DNA of 64,000 bases from Phaeobacter sp. 22II1-1F12B (GCF_002210165.1 NZ_AQQP01000004.1:1-64000), one strand, 5' to 3'; numbered from the stretch's first letter, positions 8,977 through 18,953 are shown. Made by a program: numbers and translations. The notes: generated by a model not told the origin, from the letters alone.

Positions 8977-11262
8977 ATGAGCCTTGCAACAAAACTTGCC
9001 GAGGAACGCCGTGCGCGACTGGCGGCGGAGCGGATGCTTGAGCTCAAGCAGGCCGAGCTTTCCGCCGCCAACCGAAAGCTGGGCCGCCATGCGCTGGCGC
9101 TGACGAAACGGATCGGCGAAACACAGGCCGAGGTCGCCACGGTCCGGGTTGAAAATGAAAAGGTCAAATCTGACCTGACCGTCGCCAATCGCAAGGTCAT
9201 GATCGCCGAGCAGCGGCTTTGGGATTCCTTCCAGACGATTCAGGACGGATTTGCCGTGTTCGATGCCGACGGGCGGATGATCGGCGCCAATTCTGCCTAT
9301 TTCCGGGTTTTCGGTGGGCTGGATGAGGTTGCGCCGGGCATTCCCTATTCCCGCATCCTGCAATTGCTCACCGACGAGGGGCTTGTCGATACGCAGGATC
9401 TGCGCCCAGCAGAATGGCGGGCGATGATGAGGACGCGGTGGGAATCGCCGCGCCCCGAACCGATCACCTTGCGCTGGTGGAACGGTGAATATTTCAAGCT
9501 GACCGACCAGCGCGGCAAGAGCGGCGACGTCGTCACGCTGGCGCAGAACATGACCGCCACCGTCCGCTATGAGCAGGAACTGAAAGCCGCCCGCGCCCAT
9601 GCGGAACAGGCAAGCCGGGCGAAATCCGCGTTTCTCGCCAATATGAGCCATGAGATCCGCACACCGATGAACGGGGTGGTCGGCATGGCCGAACTGCTTT
9701 CAGATACCGACCTGACCGAGGAGCAGAGGTTATACGCGGATACCATTCGCAATTCGGGCGAGGCGCTGCTCGAGATCATCAACGATGTGCTCGATTATTC
9801 CAAGATCGAGGCGGACAAGCTGGTCCTCAAACAGGAAGCCTTTGATCTTGAACGCTGCATTCACGAGCTGGTGTTGTTGCTTGCGCCCAAGGCCAAGAGC
9901 AAGGGGTTGGCGCTGGCGGCTGACTTCGACCTCTTCCTGCCGACGAAGTTCGTCGGCGACGCGGGGCGGCTGCGGCAGGTGATGACCAACCTGCTTGGCA
10001 ATGCGGTCAAGTTTACCGGGCAGGGTCACGTGGTGATCCGCGTGACGGGCGTGCCGGATCACGGGGCCGGGACATGCGATGTGCATGTGTCGATCGAGGA
10101 TACCGGTATCGGTATCCCGGCAGACAAGGTCGATCACGTCTTTGGCGAATTCAACCAGCTTGAGGATGCAAGCAATCGCCGGTTCGAGGGCACCGGGCTG
10201 GGGCTGGCCATATCCCGGCGGCTGATCAATCTGATGGGGGGCAAGGTCTGGGTTGACAGTACCGAGGGTAAAGGCAGCTGTTTCGGCTTTCGGGTGACCT
10301 TGGATCTGGACGAACAGTCCGCTGTCGATCCGCCGCGCCTGCCGGACGGCCTGAAGCGGGTGCTGATCGTCGAGGATCATGAGCTGATGCGCGAGATCCT
10401 TGAAAAGCAGCTAAGCCAACTTGGCCTGCAGGTTACCGCATGCCAGTCCGGGGCCGAGGCGCTGGAACGCGCAGGCGACGGGTTCGACCTTGTGGTCAGC
10501 GATCACAACATGCCTGCCATGGATGGTCTTGAACTGGCCGATTCACTGCGCTGCGAAAAAGGGATCGACACACCCTTTCTTTTGCTGAGTTCCAACCCCG
10601 GCTATGCCCAGAACGATCCGGCCTTTGTCCATGTTGAGGGGCTGTTGCAGAAACCCTACCATCGGGCGGCGCTTTTTGACCGGCTTTCTGAAATAGCCGA
10701 GTCGATGAAGGGCCGGGATAGGGTGGTTAAACCCGAACCGGATGAAAGCGCCGACGATCCACCGCCAGTCGCGCCGCCGCCCGCAGCCGTGGTTGAAAAC
10801 CGCCGGATTCGGATACTGGCGGCCGAGGACAACAGGACCAACCAGCTGGTGTTTCGCAAGATGGTCCAGCATCTGAACATTGATCTTCGTTTTGCCAATA
10901 ACGGGGCCGAGGCGGTCGAAGCCTATGAGGATTTCGAACCCGACCTGATTTTCATGGATATCTCAATGCCCACGATGGATGGGCGCGAGGCGACGCGCGA
11001 AATCCGCAAGCGCGAGTCGGGGGGTGACAGGCATGTACCGATCATCGCCCTGACCGCCCATGCAATCGAGGGCGATGCCGAGGAAATCCTGTCGCACGGG
11101 CTTGATCAATTCATGACCAAGCCATTGACGAAAAAGGCTATTCAGGATCGGATCGAAGCGTTCCGACCACCGGACGCGCAACCTCCGGCCCCGGATCAGG
11201 TGACCGAAGGACGCACGAATACCGGCTTGTCCGGGGATGACAGCTCGGTGGAAAACGCATAG
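8977..11262 (+). CDS. Cytosolic hybrid sensor histidine kinase with two receiver domains
   Basis: This 761-residue protein has no membrane segment. Residues 1-75 are a charged coiled coil. A PAS-like domain follows (about 80-200; [17 protein letters not shown]). HisKA has [12 protein letters not shown] with H225; HATPase_c shows [18 protein letters not shown] and GTGLGLAI. The first receiver has its acceptor at D509 (VVSDHNMP) and the second at D661 (IFMDISMP). A tail of about 40 residues follows. Two receivers suggest an internal phosphorelay, but no Hpt protein is nearby. It is divergent from the A2M gene and its 3' end overlaps convergent yaaA by 67 bp. The signal is unknown; being soluble, it should sense a cytoplasmic cue. 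Confidence 0.93.
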   Translation: MSLATKLAEERRARLAAERMLELKQAELSAANRKLGRHALALTKRIGETQAEVATVRVENEKVKSDLTVANRKVMIAEQRLWDSFQTIQDGFAVFDADGRMIGANSAYFRVFGGLDEVAPGIPYSRILQLLTDEGLVDTQDLRPAEWRAMMRTRWESPRPEPITLRWWNGEYFKLTDQRGKSGDVVTLAQNMTATVRYEQELKAARAHAEQASRAKSAFLANMSHEIRTPMNGVVGMAELLSDTDLTEEQRLYADTIRNSGEALLEIINDVLDYSKIEADKLVLKQEAFDLERCIHELVLLLAPKAKSKGLALAADFDLFLPTKFVGDAGRLRQVMTNLLGNAVKFTGQGHVVIRVTGVPDHGAGTCDVHVSIEDTGIGIPADKVDHVFGEFNQLEDASNRRFEGTGLGLAISRRLINLMGGKVWVDSTEGKGSCFGFRVTLDLDEQSAVDPPRLPDGLKRVLIVEDHELMREILEKQLSQLGLQVTACQSGAEALERAGDGFDLVVSDHNMPAMDGLELADSLRCEKGIDTPFLLLSSNPGYAQNDPAFVHVEGLLQKPYHRAALFDRLSEIAESMKGRDRVVKPEPDESADDPPPVAPPPAAVVENRRIRILAAEDNRTNQLVFRKMVQHLNIDLRFANNGAEAVEAYEDFEPDLIFMDISMPTMDGREATREIRKRESGGDRHVPIIALTAHAIEGDAEEILSHGLDQFMTKPLTKKAIQDRIEAFRPPDAQPPAPDQVTEGRTNTGLSGDDSSVENA

Positions 11263-11966
11263 CCGCCCGCGTCGAAATCGCTGAGCGACGCCGGATCGGT
11301 CAGGCGGTTCTGCACGATGTAGCGGGCCATCGCGCCGCGCGCCTTCTTGGCGTAAAAGCTGACGATCTTTGGGGTGCCGTTCTTTTCTTCCATGAAGACG
11401 GGCGTAATCAGCTTGAGTTGCAGCGCGTCGAGGTCGACGGCGCCGAAATATTCCTGGCTGGCACAGTTGATCAGCGTTTTGCTGCCGGTGGCTTGGCCCT
11501 GTTCGTTCAGCGCCTTGGCGATGGTGTCGCCCCAGTAGTCGTACAGCGATTTGCCGCGCGGGTTTTTCAGGCGGCTGCCCATTTCAAGCCGGTAGGGCTG
11601 GATCGCGTCCAGCGGGCGCAGCACGCCATAAAGCCCCGACAGGATCCGCAGGTGGTTCTGCGCATAAGACATCTCATCAGGGTCGAGCGAGGCGGCCTCA
11701 AGCCCTTGATAGGTGTCGCCCGCAAAAGCAAGCGCGGCGGGACGGGTTTCCTCATCATCGGGCGCGTCACTGAAATCGCGAAAGCGTTCGACGTTCAGCC
11801 TGGCCAGATCGGGGCTGATATGCATCAGCTTTTCAAGATCGCTTTGCGTCAGGTCACGGGCGGTCCCGGCCAGCGCATTCGCATCGCTCAGAAAGGCGGG
11901 CGTTGTCGTTTCGACGTCGCGCGCGGTCCAGTCCAGCTTTTTCGCCGGAGAAATCACGACAAGCAT
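11196..11966 (-). CDS. yaaA: Peroxide stress protein YaaA (DUF328/UPF0246)
   Basis: This 256-residue cytosolic protein of the YaaA family protects DNA and proteins from hydrogen peroxide by limiting free intracellular iron in E. coli. Family hallmarks are the N-terminal LVVISPAKKLD, the central LSGLYGVLRPLDAIQPYRLEMG and NCASQEYF, and the C-terminal KKARGAMARY. Length matches the family. Its last 67 bp overlap the end of the convergent hybrid kinase gene, so transcripts of the two genes would be complementary there. No clear regulatory site is visible upstream. Confidence 0.95.
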   Translation of the reverse strand: MLVVISPAKKLDWTARDVETTTPAFLSDANALAGTARDLTQSDLEKLMHISPDLARLNVERFRDFSDAPDDEETRPAALAFAGDTYQGLEAASLDPDEMSYAQNHLRILSGLYGVLRPLDAIQPYRLEMGSRLKNPRGKSLYDYWGDTIAKALNEQGQATGSKTLINCASQEYFGAVDLDALQLKLITPVFMEEKNGTPKIVSFYAKKARGAMARYIVQNRLTDPASLSDFDAGGYAFSTELSSPDKPVFVRPSVT

Positions 11967-12042
11967 GTCTACCCCACTTTTGTTCCCCGGCGCAGGGCAT
12001 AGCCCCGGCGAGCGGTAGGTTCAACCGGCGATGTTCCGGCGC

Positions 12043-14085
12043 TCAGCCCGCCATGCGCAGAACGTCGAGGAAAGCAGCGCCAAAGCGTTCCGCCCGGCGT
12101 TCGCCCAGCAGCTTTTCCAGCGTTCTTTCATCGTCGCTGCGCATCTGCGCGACCTTGGCGAGCATTGATGCCGAGCAGCTCAGCGGTTTGTCGGCACCGG
12201 TTTCGCCGCGGCTCAGCTCGGCCTGAACTTCGAGCAGACGGTCATAGACCGATCCCGCCGAGCGACCGGCCAGCTTGCGCCGTGCTGGATGCAGGGCCTC
12301 GCTCGCACCGGTGATGACTTCGAGGAAGGTCGCGCCATAACTTTCCAGTTTTTTGGCGCCCACGCCGCTGATCTTGGCCATCTGGTCAAGCGTGGCAGGC
12401 CGGGTTTCCGCCATTTCGATCAGAGTCTTGTCGGTAAAGATGACATAGGCGGGCACGCGAGCGTTTTCCGCCAGCGCACGGCGTTTCGCCTTGAGCGCGG
12501 AAAGCAGCGGCGCGTCTTCTTCGTTCACCAGTTCGCGGGCGGCAGGACGGCGGGTGGCGGATTTGCTCAGCACGTCCTTGCGCAGGGTGATCTCGGCCTC
12601 GCCGCGCAGGATCGGGCGGGCGGTATCGGTCATCCGCAGCGCGCCATGGCGTTCCGGATCGGGGCGCACGAGGTCGTGGCCCATCATCTGCCGGAACACG
12701 GCCTGCCATTGCCGCCGGTCATATTCGGTGCCGACGCCATAGGTCGGTAGCTGGTCGTGGCGGCGGGCCAGAACCTTGTCGGTTTCGGTCCCGGTCAGGA
12801 TGTCGATCAGATGGCCTGCGCCGAACCATTCCTCGGTCCGCAGGATTGCCGAGAGCGCCTTGCGCACGGCGGTAGTTGCGTCAAAAACCTCGGGCGGGCT
12901 GTCACACAGATCGCAATTGCCGCAGGGCTCAGCGCTTTCGCCGAAATAGCCAAGCAGCTTGCGGCGGCGGCATTCCAGCGCCTCGGCCAACCCAAGCAGG
13001 GCGTTGAGCCGCCCGTGATCCGCGCCGCGCCGTTCGGGCGGGGCAAGGCCCTCGTCGATCTGCGAGCGGCGCAGGCGGATGTCGTCAGGACCATAAAGCG
13101 TCAGCGTTTCAGCGGGGCCGCCATCGCGCCCGGCGCGGCCGATTTCCTGATAATAGGCCTCGATGGATTTGGGCAGGTCCGCATGGGCGACCCAGCGGAT
13201 ATCGGGCTTGTCCACGCCCATGCCAAAAGCGACCGTGGCGACCACGATCAGACCGTCCTCACGCGCAAAGCGGGTTTCCACGATGCGGCGGTCCTCGGCC
13301 TCCATCCCGCCGTGGTAGTGGCAGGCATTGTGGCCTTCCTTGCGCAGGGCATCGGCCAGCGCCTCGGTCTTGGCGCGGGTGCCGCAGTAAACGATGCCGG
13401 ACTGCCCCTTGCGGGCGGCGGCAAAGCTCAGGATCTGCTGGCGCGGGCTGTTCTTGGCGGCAAAGGCAAGATGGATGTTGGGCCGGTCGAAGCCGTGCAG
13501 GAATTTTTCCGGCGCTTCGCCGTCAAACAGTTTCTCGACAATTTCGACCTGCGTTTCCTGATCTGCGGTCGCGGTGAAGGCGGCCAGCGGCACGCCAAGC
13601 GCGCGGCGCAGTTCGCCGATGCGCAGGTAGTCGGGGCGGAAATCGTGGCCCCACTGGCTGACGCAATGGGCTTCGTCCACGGCGATAAGCCGCACGTTGA
13701 TACGGCGGAGCATTCCCAGCGCGGCACCGGCGGCCAGCCGTTCGGGGGCGATATACAGTAGCTTGAGATCGCCGCGTTCCAGCGATTCCCAAACGGCCTC
13801 GGTTTCTTCGGGTGTATTGCCCGAAGTCAGCGCCCCGGCGTTTACCCCCGCCTCTTGCAGGGCGCGGACCTGATCGCGCATCAGGGCGATTAGCGGAGAA
13901 ATGACGACGGTGACCCCGTCACGCAGCAGGGCAGGCAGTTGAAAACAGAGGGATTTGCCGCCGCCCGTGGGCATGATGGCCAGCACGTTCCGCCCCGAAG
14001 CGACTGCGTTTACGATTTCTTCCTGACCGGCGCGAAACGCGTCGAATCCAAAGACGTCGCGCAACAGCGCCTTGGCGTCGGGCAT
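12043..14085 (-). CDS. recQ: ATP-dependent DNA helicase RecQ
   Basis: This 680-residue 3'-5' superfamily 2 helicase acts in recombinational repair and fork processing. It shows the Walker A segment MPTGGGKSLCFQ, the DEAH box in AVDEAHCVSQWGHDFRPDY with the RecQ aromatic-rich loop, and the helicase C motif YYQEIGRAGRDG. The zinc-binding cysteines are in CRRRKLLGYFGESAEPCGNCDLC, followed by an RQC winged helix. A C-terminal HRDC domain (LLSALKAKRRALAE...) carries a helix-hairpin-like ISGVGAKKLESYG. Domain order and length are those of full-length bacterial RecQ. It stands alone on the minus strand upstream of yaaA. Confidence 0.97.
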   Translation of the reverse strand: MPDAKALLRDVFGFDAFRAGQEEIVNAVASGRNVLAIMPTGGGKSLCFQLPALLRDGVTVVISPLIALMRDQVRALQEAGVNAGALTSGNTPEETEAVWESLERGDLKLLYIAPERLAAGAALGMLRRINVRLIAVDEAHCVSQWGHDFRPDYLRIGELRRALGVPLAAFTATADQETQVEIVEKLFDGEAPEKFLHGFDRPNIHLAFAAKNSPRQQILSFAAARKGQSGIVYCGTRAKTEALADALRKEGHNACHYHGGMEAEDRRIVETRFAREDGLIVVATVAFGMGVDKPDIRWVAHADLPKSIEAYYQEIGRAGRDGGPAETLTLYGPDDIRLRRSQIDEGLAPPERRGADHGRLNALLGLAEALECRRRKLLGYFGESAEPCGNCDLCDSPPEVFDATTAVRKALSAILRTEEWFGAGHLIDILTGTETDKVLARRHDQLPTYGVGTEYDRRQWQAVFRQMMGHDLVRPDPERHGALRMTDTARPILRGEAEITLRKDVLSKSATRRPAARELVNEEDAPLLSALKAKRRALAENARVPAYVIFTDKTLIEMAETRPATLDQMAKISGVGAKKLESYGATFLEVITGASEALHPARRKLAGRSAGSVYDRLLEVQAELSRGETGADKPLSCSASMLAKVAQMRSDDERTLEKLLGERRAERFGAAFLDVLRMAG

Positions 14086-14241
14086 TGGTGGGGGCCTCGT
14101 ATGCGTTCTTGTTTATCTGCTCTTAGAGGGCACTTTCCCACACTAAGATTCAGTGAACAAGAGTCCGTTGCCGGTTTTACCACCACATCATCGGGTCAGG
14201 CCGAAATTCACCGCTAGATGCGGTGGTTCGTCGCGGCGACC

Positions 14242-14529
14242 CTAGATAAAGCCAAAGATCGACGGCAGCACGTATTCGCGCAGGGAAATCACGATGATGA
14301 TCGCCACCAGCGGCGCCAGATCCAGTGGATGGGTATTGGGCAGGATGCGGCGGATCGGCTGGTAGATCGGTTCCAACAGGCGGTTCAGACCGTACCAGAT
14401 CTGCGCGACGAGTTGCTGATTGAGGTTCAGAACCTGAAAATTGATCAGCCAGCTCATGATGATGTGCACGATCATCACGAAATAGACGACGCTCAGAATA
14501 AGTTGGAGGGGTCCGTAAATCGCCATCAT
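14242..14529 (-). CDS. YggT family integral membrane protein
   Basis: This 95-residue protein has two hydrophobic helices separated by a loop (LQLILSVVYFVMIVHIIMSW and APLVAIIIVISLREYVLPSI). The loop carries the YggT-family segment with NRLLEPIYQPIRRILP. I chose the start at 14529 (MMAIYG) because GGAGA lies 8 nt upstream; the longer ORF to 14568 adds a charged leader typical of over-extension. YggT proteins are often linked to cell division, osmotic tolerance or membrane protein assembly, but the exact role is not settled. It is divergent from the MFS gene at 14653. Confidence 0.88.
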   Translation of the reverse strand: MMAIYGPLQLILSVVYFVMIVHIIMSWLINFQVLNLNQQLVAQIWYGLNRLLEPIYQPIRRILPNTHPLDLAPLVAIIIVISLREYVLPSIFGFI

Positions 14530-14652
14530 GGCCGCATTCTCCGCTGGTTTTTTCCCACCTAAGGGCACTTGCCCACAAGAGCAAGGGTCAGAGGTGCTTG
14601 ATCGGCGTGCCGGTTCGCTGTCTTATCGCAAAAAATTGTTTAAGGGACGGTT

Positions 14653-16017
14653 ATGGCAGAGGTTTCTCGACGCAAGCGCATCTGGGGCTGGTGGTTCTTT
14701 GACTGGGCTAGCCAGCCGTTCCACACGCTGCTGGTGACCTTCATCTTCGGTCCCTATTTCGCCGGGGTCGCGGCCGATTTCTATCTGGGCAGCGGGCTGG
14801 ATGAAAAAGCGGCGGATGCGCAGGCGCAGGCGACGTGGTCGGTTTGCCTTGCCGTCAGCGGGCTCTTTATCGGGTTCTGCGCCCCCGTCATCGGCGCGCT
14901 TGCGGATATCTCTGGGCGGCGGATGCGCTGGATCGTGTTGTTCTCACTTATGTATATAGTCGGCGCGGCCGCGCTCTGGGGGCTGGAGCCGGACGGGCAG
15001 GCGATCTGGTGGATCGTCTTCGCCTTTGGCGTCGGTTTTGTCGGCGCGGAATTCGCGCTGATCTTCATCAACTCGCAGCTTCCCGATCTAGGTACTTCGG
15101 AGGAGGTTGGCGAGATTTCCGGTTCGGGCTTTGCCTTTGGGTATCTGGGCGGGTTGATCGCGCTGATCCTCGTGCTGGTGCTGCTGGTCGAGCAGAGCAA
15201 CGGCAAGACGCTGGCCGGGCTTGATCCGATCCTTGGACTGGATGCCGGGCAGATGGAGGGCACCCGGGCGGTCGGCCCCTTTACCGCGATCTGGTTCGCG
15301 CTGTTCATGATCCCCTATTTCCTGTGGTTCCGCGAACGGCCGCGCACCGGGCAAAGGGCGACGCTCGCCGGAGCGATCCGGCTGGTCATCGTGTCGATTT
15401 CAAAGCTCAGGGCGCGGCGCAGCCTTGGGTTTTACCTTGGCTCGTCCATGTTCTACCGCGACGCGCTGAACGGGCTTTACGGCTTCGGCGGCGTCTATGC
15501 GCGGCTGGTGCTTGACTGGGAAATCACGCTGATCGGCGTATTTGGTATCATCTCGCTGATCTCCTCGGCGCTGTTTTCATGGCTTGGCGGCAAGATGGAC
15601 AAACGGCTGGGTCCTAAGCCGGTGATCATCGGGTCGATCCTGATCCTGATCCTCGTCTGCGTGCTGATCGTCGGCATGTCGCGGGCGCAGATTTTTGGCA
15701 TTGCGCTGGCCGAAGGCTCGCTGGTGCCGGACATCATCTTCTTTGGCTGCGGCGTGCTGATCGGCGGTCTGGGCGGCGTGCTGCAATCGGCAAGCCGTTC
15801 GCTGATGGTGCGTCACACCGATCCGAATTACCCGACCGAGAATTTCGGGCTTTACGGGCTGTCGGGCCGGGCCACCGCCTTTATCGCGCCGACGCTGATT
15901 GGCGTTACCACTGCCGCAACACAAAGCGCCCGACTTGGCGTTTCGCCTGTCATCGGTCTTTTCGTGCTGGGGTTGATTCTGCTAGCGTGGGTCAAAGCCG
16001 AAGGAGACCAGACCTGA
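14653..16017 (+). CDS. MFS transporter, UMF1 (Atg22-like) family
   Basis: This 454-residue inner-membrane protein has about 12 hydrophobic segments. The N-terminus WGWWFFDWASQPFHTLLVTFIFGPYF is the signature of the UMF1/Atg22-like MFS subfamily, and the centre has the MFS-type loop GGKMDKRLGPKPV. The substrate is unknown; family members are proposed amino acid or small-molecule exporters. The stop overlaps the ATG of mepA (TGATG at 16015-16019), so the two are co-translated. Start at 14653 is supported only by the conserved N-terminus; the upstream sequence has AAGGGA about 8 nt away. Confidence 0.9.
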   Translation: MAEVSRRKRIWGWWFFDWASQPFHTLLVTFIFGPYFAGVAADFYLGSGLDEKAADAQAQATWSVCLAVSGLFIGFCAPVIGALADISGRRMRWIVLFSLMYIVGAAALWGLEPDGQAIWWIVFAFGVGFVGAEFALIFINSQLPDLGTSEEVGEISGSGFAFGYLGGLIALILVLVLLVEQSNGKTLAGLDPILGLDAGQMEGTRAVGPFTAIWFALFMIPYFLWFRERPRTGQRATLAGAIRLVIVSISKLRARRSLGFYLGSSMFYRDALNGLYGFGGVYARLVLDWEITLIGVFGIISLISSALFSWLGGKMDKRLGPKPVIIGSILILILVCVLIVGMSRAQIFGIALAEGSLVPDIIFFGCGVLIGGLGGVLQSASRSLMVRHTDPNYPTENFGLYGLSGRATAFIAPTLIGVTTAATQSARLGVSPVIGLFVLGLILLAWVKAEGDQT

Positions 16018-16892
16018 TGCGCCTAGCCCGCCTGACCGCCCTACTTTCCCTGATCGTGAGTTTTGCCCTGCCGGCAGCGGCCGAACCGCTTGCCAAGCAG
16101 CTTTTCGGCGCACATTCGCTGCCGTCACGACAAGTCCCCGCAGCCTTTGGCAGCTATGCCAAGGGATGTATGGCCGGGGCGGTGCAACTGCCCGAGACCG
16201 GACCGACATGGCAGGCGATGCGCCTGTCGAGAAACCGAAACTGGGGCCAGCCAGAGACCGTCGATTTCATTCGTGATCTCAGTGCCTTCGCGGCCAAGCA
16301 ACCGGGCTGGCAGGGGCTTTATATCGGCGATATCAGCCAGCCGCGCGGCGGGCCGATGCTGTCGGGGCACCGAAGCCACCAGCTTGGGCTTGATATCGAT
16401 ATTTGGATGCTGCCGCCTTCGCGGATCAATCTGACCCGCGCCGAGCGCGAAAATATCTCGTCGATCTCGATGCGGCGGGCGAATGGCGCCTTTGTCAACG
16501 ACAACTGGAGCCGTATCCATCACGAGGTAATCAAGGCCGCGGCAAGTGACCCGCGCGTGGCGCGGATATTTGTCTTTCCCGGTGCCAAGGTGCAGATGTG
16601 CAAGGACGAAAAGGGCAACCGCAAATGGCTGAACAAGGTCCGGCCATGGTGGGGGCATCATTATCATTTCCACGTGCGACTGGCCTGCCCCAAGGGGATG
16701 CGCGGCTGCGTCAATCAGGATCCACCGCCCCGGGGCGATGGCTGTGAAGATGCGCAGCAATGGGTGAATAACATCCTGAACCCGCCGCCGCCAAAGCCGC
16801 GCGATCCGAATGCGCCCGCACCGCAACCGCGCCGGGAATATGTGCTGGCCGACCTGCCGCAGCAATGCGTGGGCGTGCTGAAATCGCAGTAA
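16017..16892 (+). CDS. mepA: Penicillin-insensitive murein endopeptidase
   Basis: This 291-residue periplasmic zinc peptidase of family M74 (LAS fold) cleaves D-Ala-meso-DAP cross-links in peptidoglycan. A signal peptide (about residues 1-24) ends near PAAAEPLAKQLFG. Zinc-ligand motifs are visible as GHRSHQLGLDIDIW and HHYHFHVRLACP. Cysteines near the C-terminus (ACPKGMRGCVNQ...GDGC) may form disulfides as in E. coli MepA. The start is the ATG at 16017, overlapping the MFS stop, with AAGGAG about 10 nt upstream; a 10-residue longer ORF is less likely. A proline-rich segment (NPPPPKPRDPNAPAPQP) lies near the end. Confidence 0.95.
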   Translation: MRLARLTALLSLIVSFALPAAAEPLAKQLFGAHSLPSRQVPAAFGSYAKGCMAGAVQLPETGPTWQAMRLSRNRNWGQPETVDFIRDLSAFAAKQPGWQGLYIGDISQPRGGPMLSGHRSHQLGLDIDIWMLPPSRINLTRAERENISSISMRRANGAFVNDNWSRIHHEVIKAAASDPRVARIFVFPGAKVQMCKDEKGNRKWLNKVRPWWGHHYHFHVRLACPKGMRGCVNQDPPPRGDGCEDAQQWVNNILNPPPPKPRDPNAPAPQPRREYVLADLPQQCVGVLKSQ

Positions 16893-16999
16893 GCCCGGCA
16901 ACAAGGCTTGCCATGTGACCGAATCCGGTCTACGAGCGCCGCTGCTTTGCCATCTGGCACGGCCAAGTCGCCGCAACCTTGTAAAAACGGGCTGAAAAC

Positions 17000-17623
17000 A
17001 TGCTTCGCACCTATTTCCCCGGCGTTATCGCCATGGCCGCCATTGTCGTGGCCTCGAATATCCTCGTCCAGTTCCTGTTCGGCCAATGGCTGACATGGGG
17101 GGCGTTTACCTATCCGCTGGCCTTTCTCGTCACCGACGTGATGAACCGCGTCTACGGCGAAAAGCCCGCGCGTATGGTCGTGCTCTGCGGCTTTGTCGTC
17201 GGAGTGATCTGCTCGCTGATCGGTACGCAGATCATGGGCGAATTTGGCCCGCTGGTTACCCTTCGCATCGCTATCGCCTCTGGCTCGGCCTTTCTTGTGG
17301 CGCAGCTGCTCGACGTGTCGATCTTTTCCGCGCTGCGCGGCGGTCAGTGGTGGCGCGCCCCGCTGGTCTCGACTCTTGTCGGTTCTGCCGTGGATACGAT
17401 CCTGTTCTTTTCGATCGCTTTTTCCGCTGCGCTTACTTGGATCGAACCCGCCAATGACGTGTCATGGGCCGGAGAGCCGCTGCCGCTCTTGGGCGCTGGC
17501 CCGGTGGTACCGCTCTGGGTGTCGCTGGCCGTCGCCGACTGGCTGGTCAAGCTGTCACTTGCGCTGATCGCGCTGATCCCGTTCCGCCTGATCGTAAGAC
17601 GTCTGCAGCCGGTTGCCGCATAA
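17000..17623 (+). CDS. yhhQ: Queuosine precursor transporter (VUT/DUF165 family)
   Basis: This 207-residue inner-membrane protein has about six hydrophobic segments. The family segment FTYPLAFLVTDVMNRVYGEKPAR, with conserved D, N and E residues, marks the YhhQ/VUT group. It imports preQ0/preQ1 for the queuosine tRNA modification. The 107 bp upstream contain a small hairpin, GGCAA/TTGCC at about 16894-16911, but I cannot match it to a preQ1 riboswitch. A strong bidirectional terminator follows the stop. Confidence 0.92.
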   Translation: MLRTYFPGVIAMAAIVVASNILVQFLFGQWLTWGAFTYPLAFLVTDVMNRVYGEKPARMVVLCGFVVGVICSLIGTQIMGEFGPLVTLRIAIASGSAFLVAQLLDVSIFSALRGGQWWRAPLVSTLVGSAVDTILFFSIAFSAALTWIEPANDVSWAGEPLPLLGAGPVVPLWVSLAVADWLVKLSLALIALIPFRLIVRRLQPVAA

Positions 17624-17629
17624 AACAAG

Positions 17630-17658
17630 GCCGCCCCGCATGGTTCGTGCGGGGCGGC
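17630..17658. terminator. Bidirectional hairpin terminator between yhhQ and the RTX gene
   Basis: A near-perfect 11-bp GC-rich stem (G+CCGCCCCGCA / TGCGGGGCGG+C) with a 7-nt loop lies in the 52-bp gap between two convergent stop codons, so it can serve both genes. The flanks are only modestly T-rich. Confidence 0.8.
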
Positions 17659-17675
17659 GGATTACCGGGGTTTCT

Positions 17676-18953
17676 TCAGTAAAAGTACCCGCCGTAAAAA
17701 TCCTCGGTCATCATCAAAGCGAAATCATAACCGACCATTTCCACGAAATCGTCGCGTGAAAGGTCGTCGGCATCGAAGTTCTTCAAAATAGCGATCTTGT
17801 CGCCTTCATGCTTGATGACGGCGCCTTTCTTCGAATTCTTGAAGACCAACTCATCATAGGTCAGGTTGTTATAAAGTGAAGGATCGTAGACGCCAAAGTC
17901 ACGCCCCACGAGGCCGATAAAGTCGGTGCCGTCCTCGAAATCCTTGATGATCGCCACGCCCTTTTTGATGAATTGGGAATCGTAAGGCGTCTCAATGACG
18001 AAGAGGTCTTTTCCGCCGTTGCCCTTCATCTTGTCTTTTTCGGTCTCGTAAGCATATCCGGTGCCGCTGCTGGCAAAGAGGACATCGTCTCCGCCGCCAC
18101 CTATGAGCTTGTCATTGCCGCCACCGCCGACCAGTACGTCGTTGCCACCCTTGCCCTTGAGCTTGTCATTGCCACCGTCGCCGCTCAGGAGGTTTGCCTC
18201 GTCACTGCCGCCCAGCTTGTCGTTGCCATCGCCGCCGTACATGATGAATGAAAAATTGCCGAGGCCGACGTTGAAGTTGTCATTGCCGTTCGAGCCATAG
18301 AGCGCCTCCATGCCGGACAGGGTATCGATATCGCCGTTGGATTTCTCGATCAGCCGGTCAGACCCGTCTTTGGTCATCACCAGCCCGCCGTTGAAATTCG
18401 AATAGGTGATTTCGTCATATTCACCAGGGGCGTTGTAGATATCCTCGCCGCCCGTGGCGTAGATGTAATGGTACCCATCCTTATCGAGCCGGAAGATATC
18501 ATCGCTGCCCCCGCCCATCAGGGCCTGACCGTACCAGCCAAAATCATGCGTGACCGTGACGCTATTGGTCGTGATGTCGTAGGTCGCAGCAAGAAAAAGC
18601 GACTTCAGCGTGCTATCCGCGCCGCTGCTGTCATGGTAGTTGGTGAAGGCGTCAATCAGGTCACCCGTTGCGATCGCGCCAGTTTCGACGACCATGTCGA
18701 ACAGATCCTTGTTGGTTGTCGAGCCGGCGGTCGATACAGGACCGGTGGCGGAAATGGACGTCACGAAACCACCCGAGCTTTTCACCACCACCTCGAGATC
18801 CGAATAGCGGTCGGTGAAAGTGTGCGTGCCTCCGGACGAAGACGTCTCAAGCGATCCGCGCAGGGTGCGCGCGATGATCCCCTGCCATGTGATGGAATAT
18901 GCCGTGTAGTAAGCGCTCTCGGCTTGAAGATCGACGGTAAAAGTATAAGCCAT
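17676..18953 (-). CDS. RTX-type calcium-binding secreted protein (putative type I secretion substrate)
   Basis: This 425-residue acidic protein has no Sec signal. After an N-terminal half with no recognisable enzyme domain, a block of about six glycine-aspartate nonapeptide repeats (GGDGNDKL, GDGGNDKLKG, KGGNDVLVG, GGGNDKLIG, GGGDDVLF) would bind calcium and fold as a beta-roll. The C-terminus is rich in D, F and Y with a hydrophobic end (FALMMTEDFYGGYFY), as in type I secretion signals. Start chosen at the ATG at 18953, preceded by GGGGG; a longer TTG start is possible. No ABC exporter or membrane-fusion gene is nearby. Codon use looks less GC-biased than that of its neighbours. Function unknown. 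Confidence 0.8.
   Translation of the reverse strand: MAYTFTVDLQAESAYYTAYSITWQGIIARTLRGSLETSSSGGTHTFTDRYSDLEVVVKSSGGFVTSISATGPVSTAGSTTNKDLFDMVVETGAIATGDLIDAFTNYHDSSGADSTLKSLFLAATYDITTNSVTVTHDFGWYGQALMGGGSDDIFRLDKDGYHYIYATGGEDIYNAPGEYDEITYSNFNGGLVMTKDGSDRLIEKSNGDIDTLSGMEALYGSNGNDNFNVGLGNFSFIMYGGDGNDKLGGSDEANLLSGDGGNDKLKGKGGNDVLVGGGGNDKLIGGGGDDVLFASSGTGYAYETEKDKMKGNGGKDLFVIETPYDSQFIKKGVAIIKDFEDGTDFIGLVGRDFGVYDPSLYNNLTYDELVFKNSKKGAVIKHEGDKIAILKNFDADDLSRDDFVEMVGYDFALMMTEDFYGGYFY

Noticed and set aside
16893-16999. Possible preQ1 riboswitch upstream of the queuosine-precursor transporter
   Set aside because: Only a small GGCAA/TTGCC hairpin is visible; I could not place the conserved core of any known preQ1 class.
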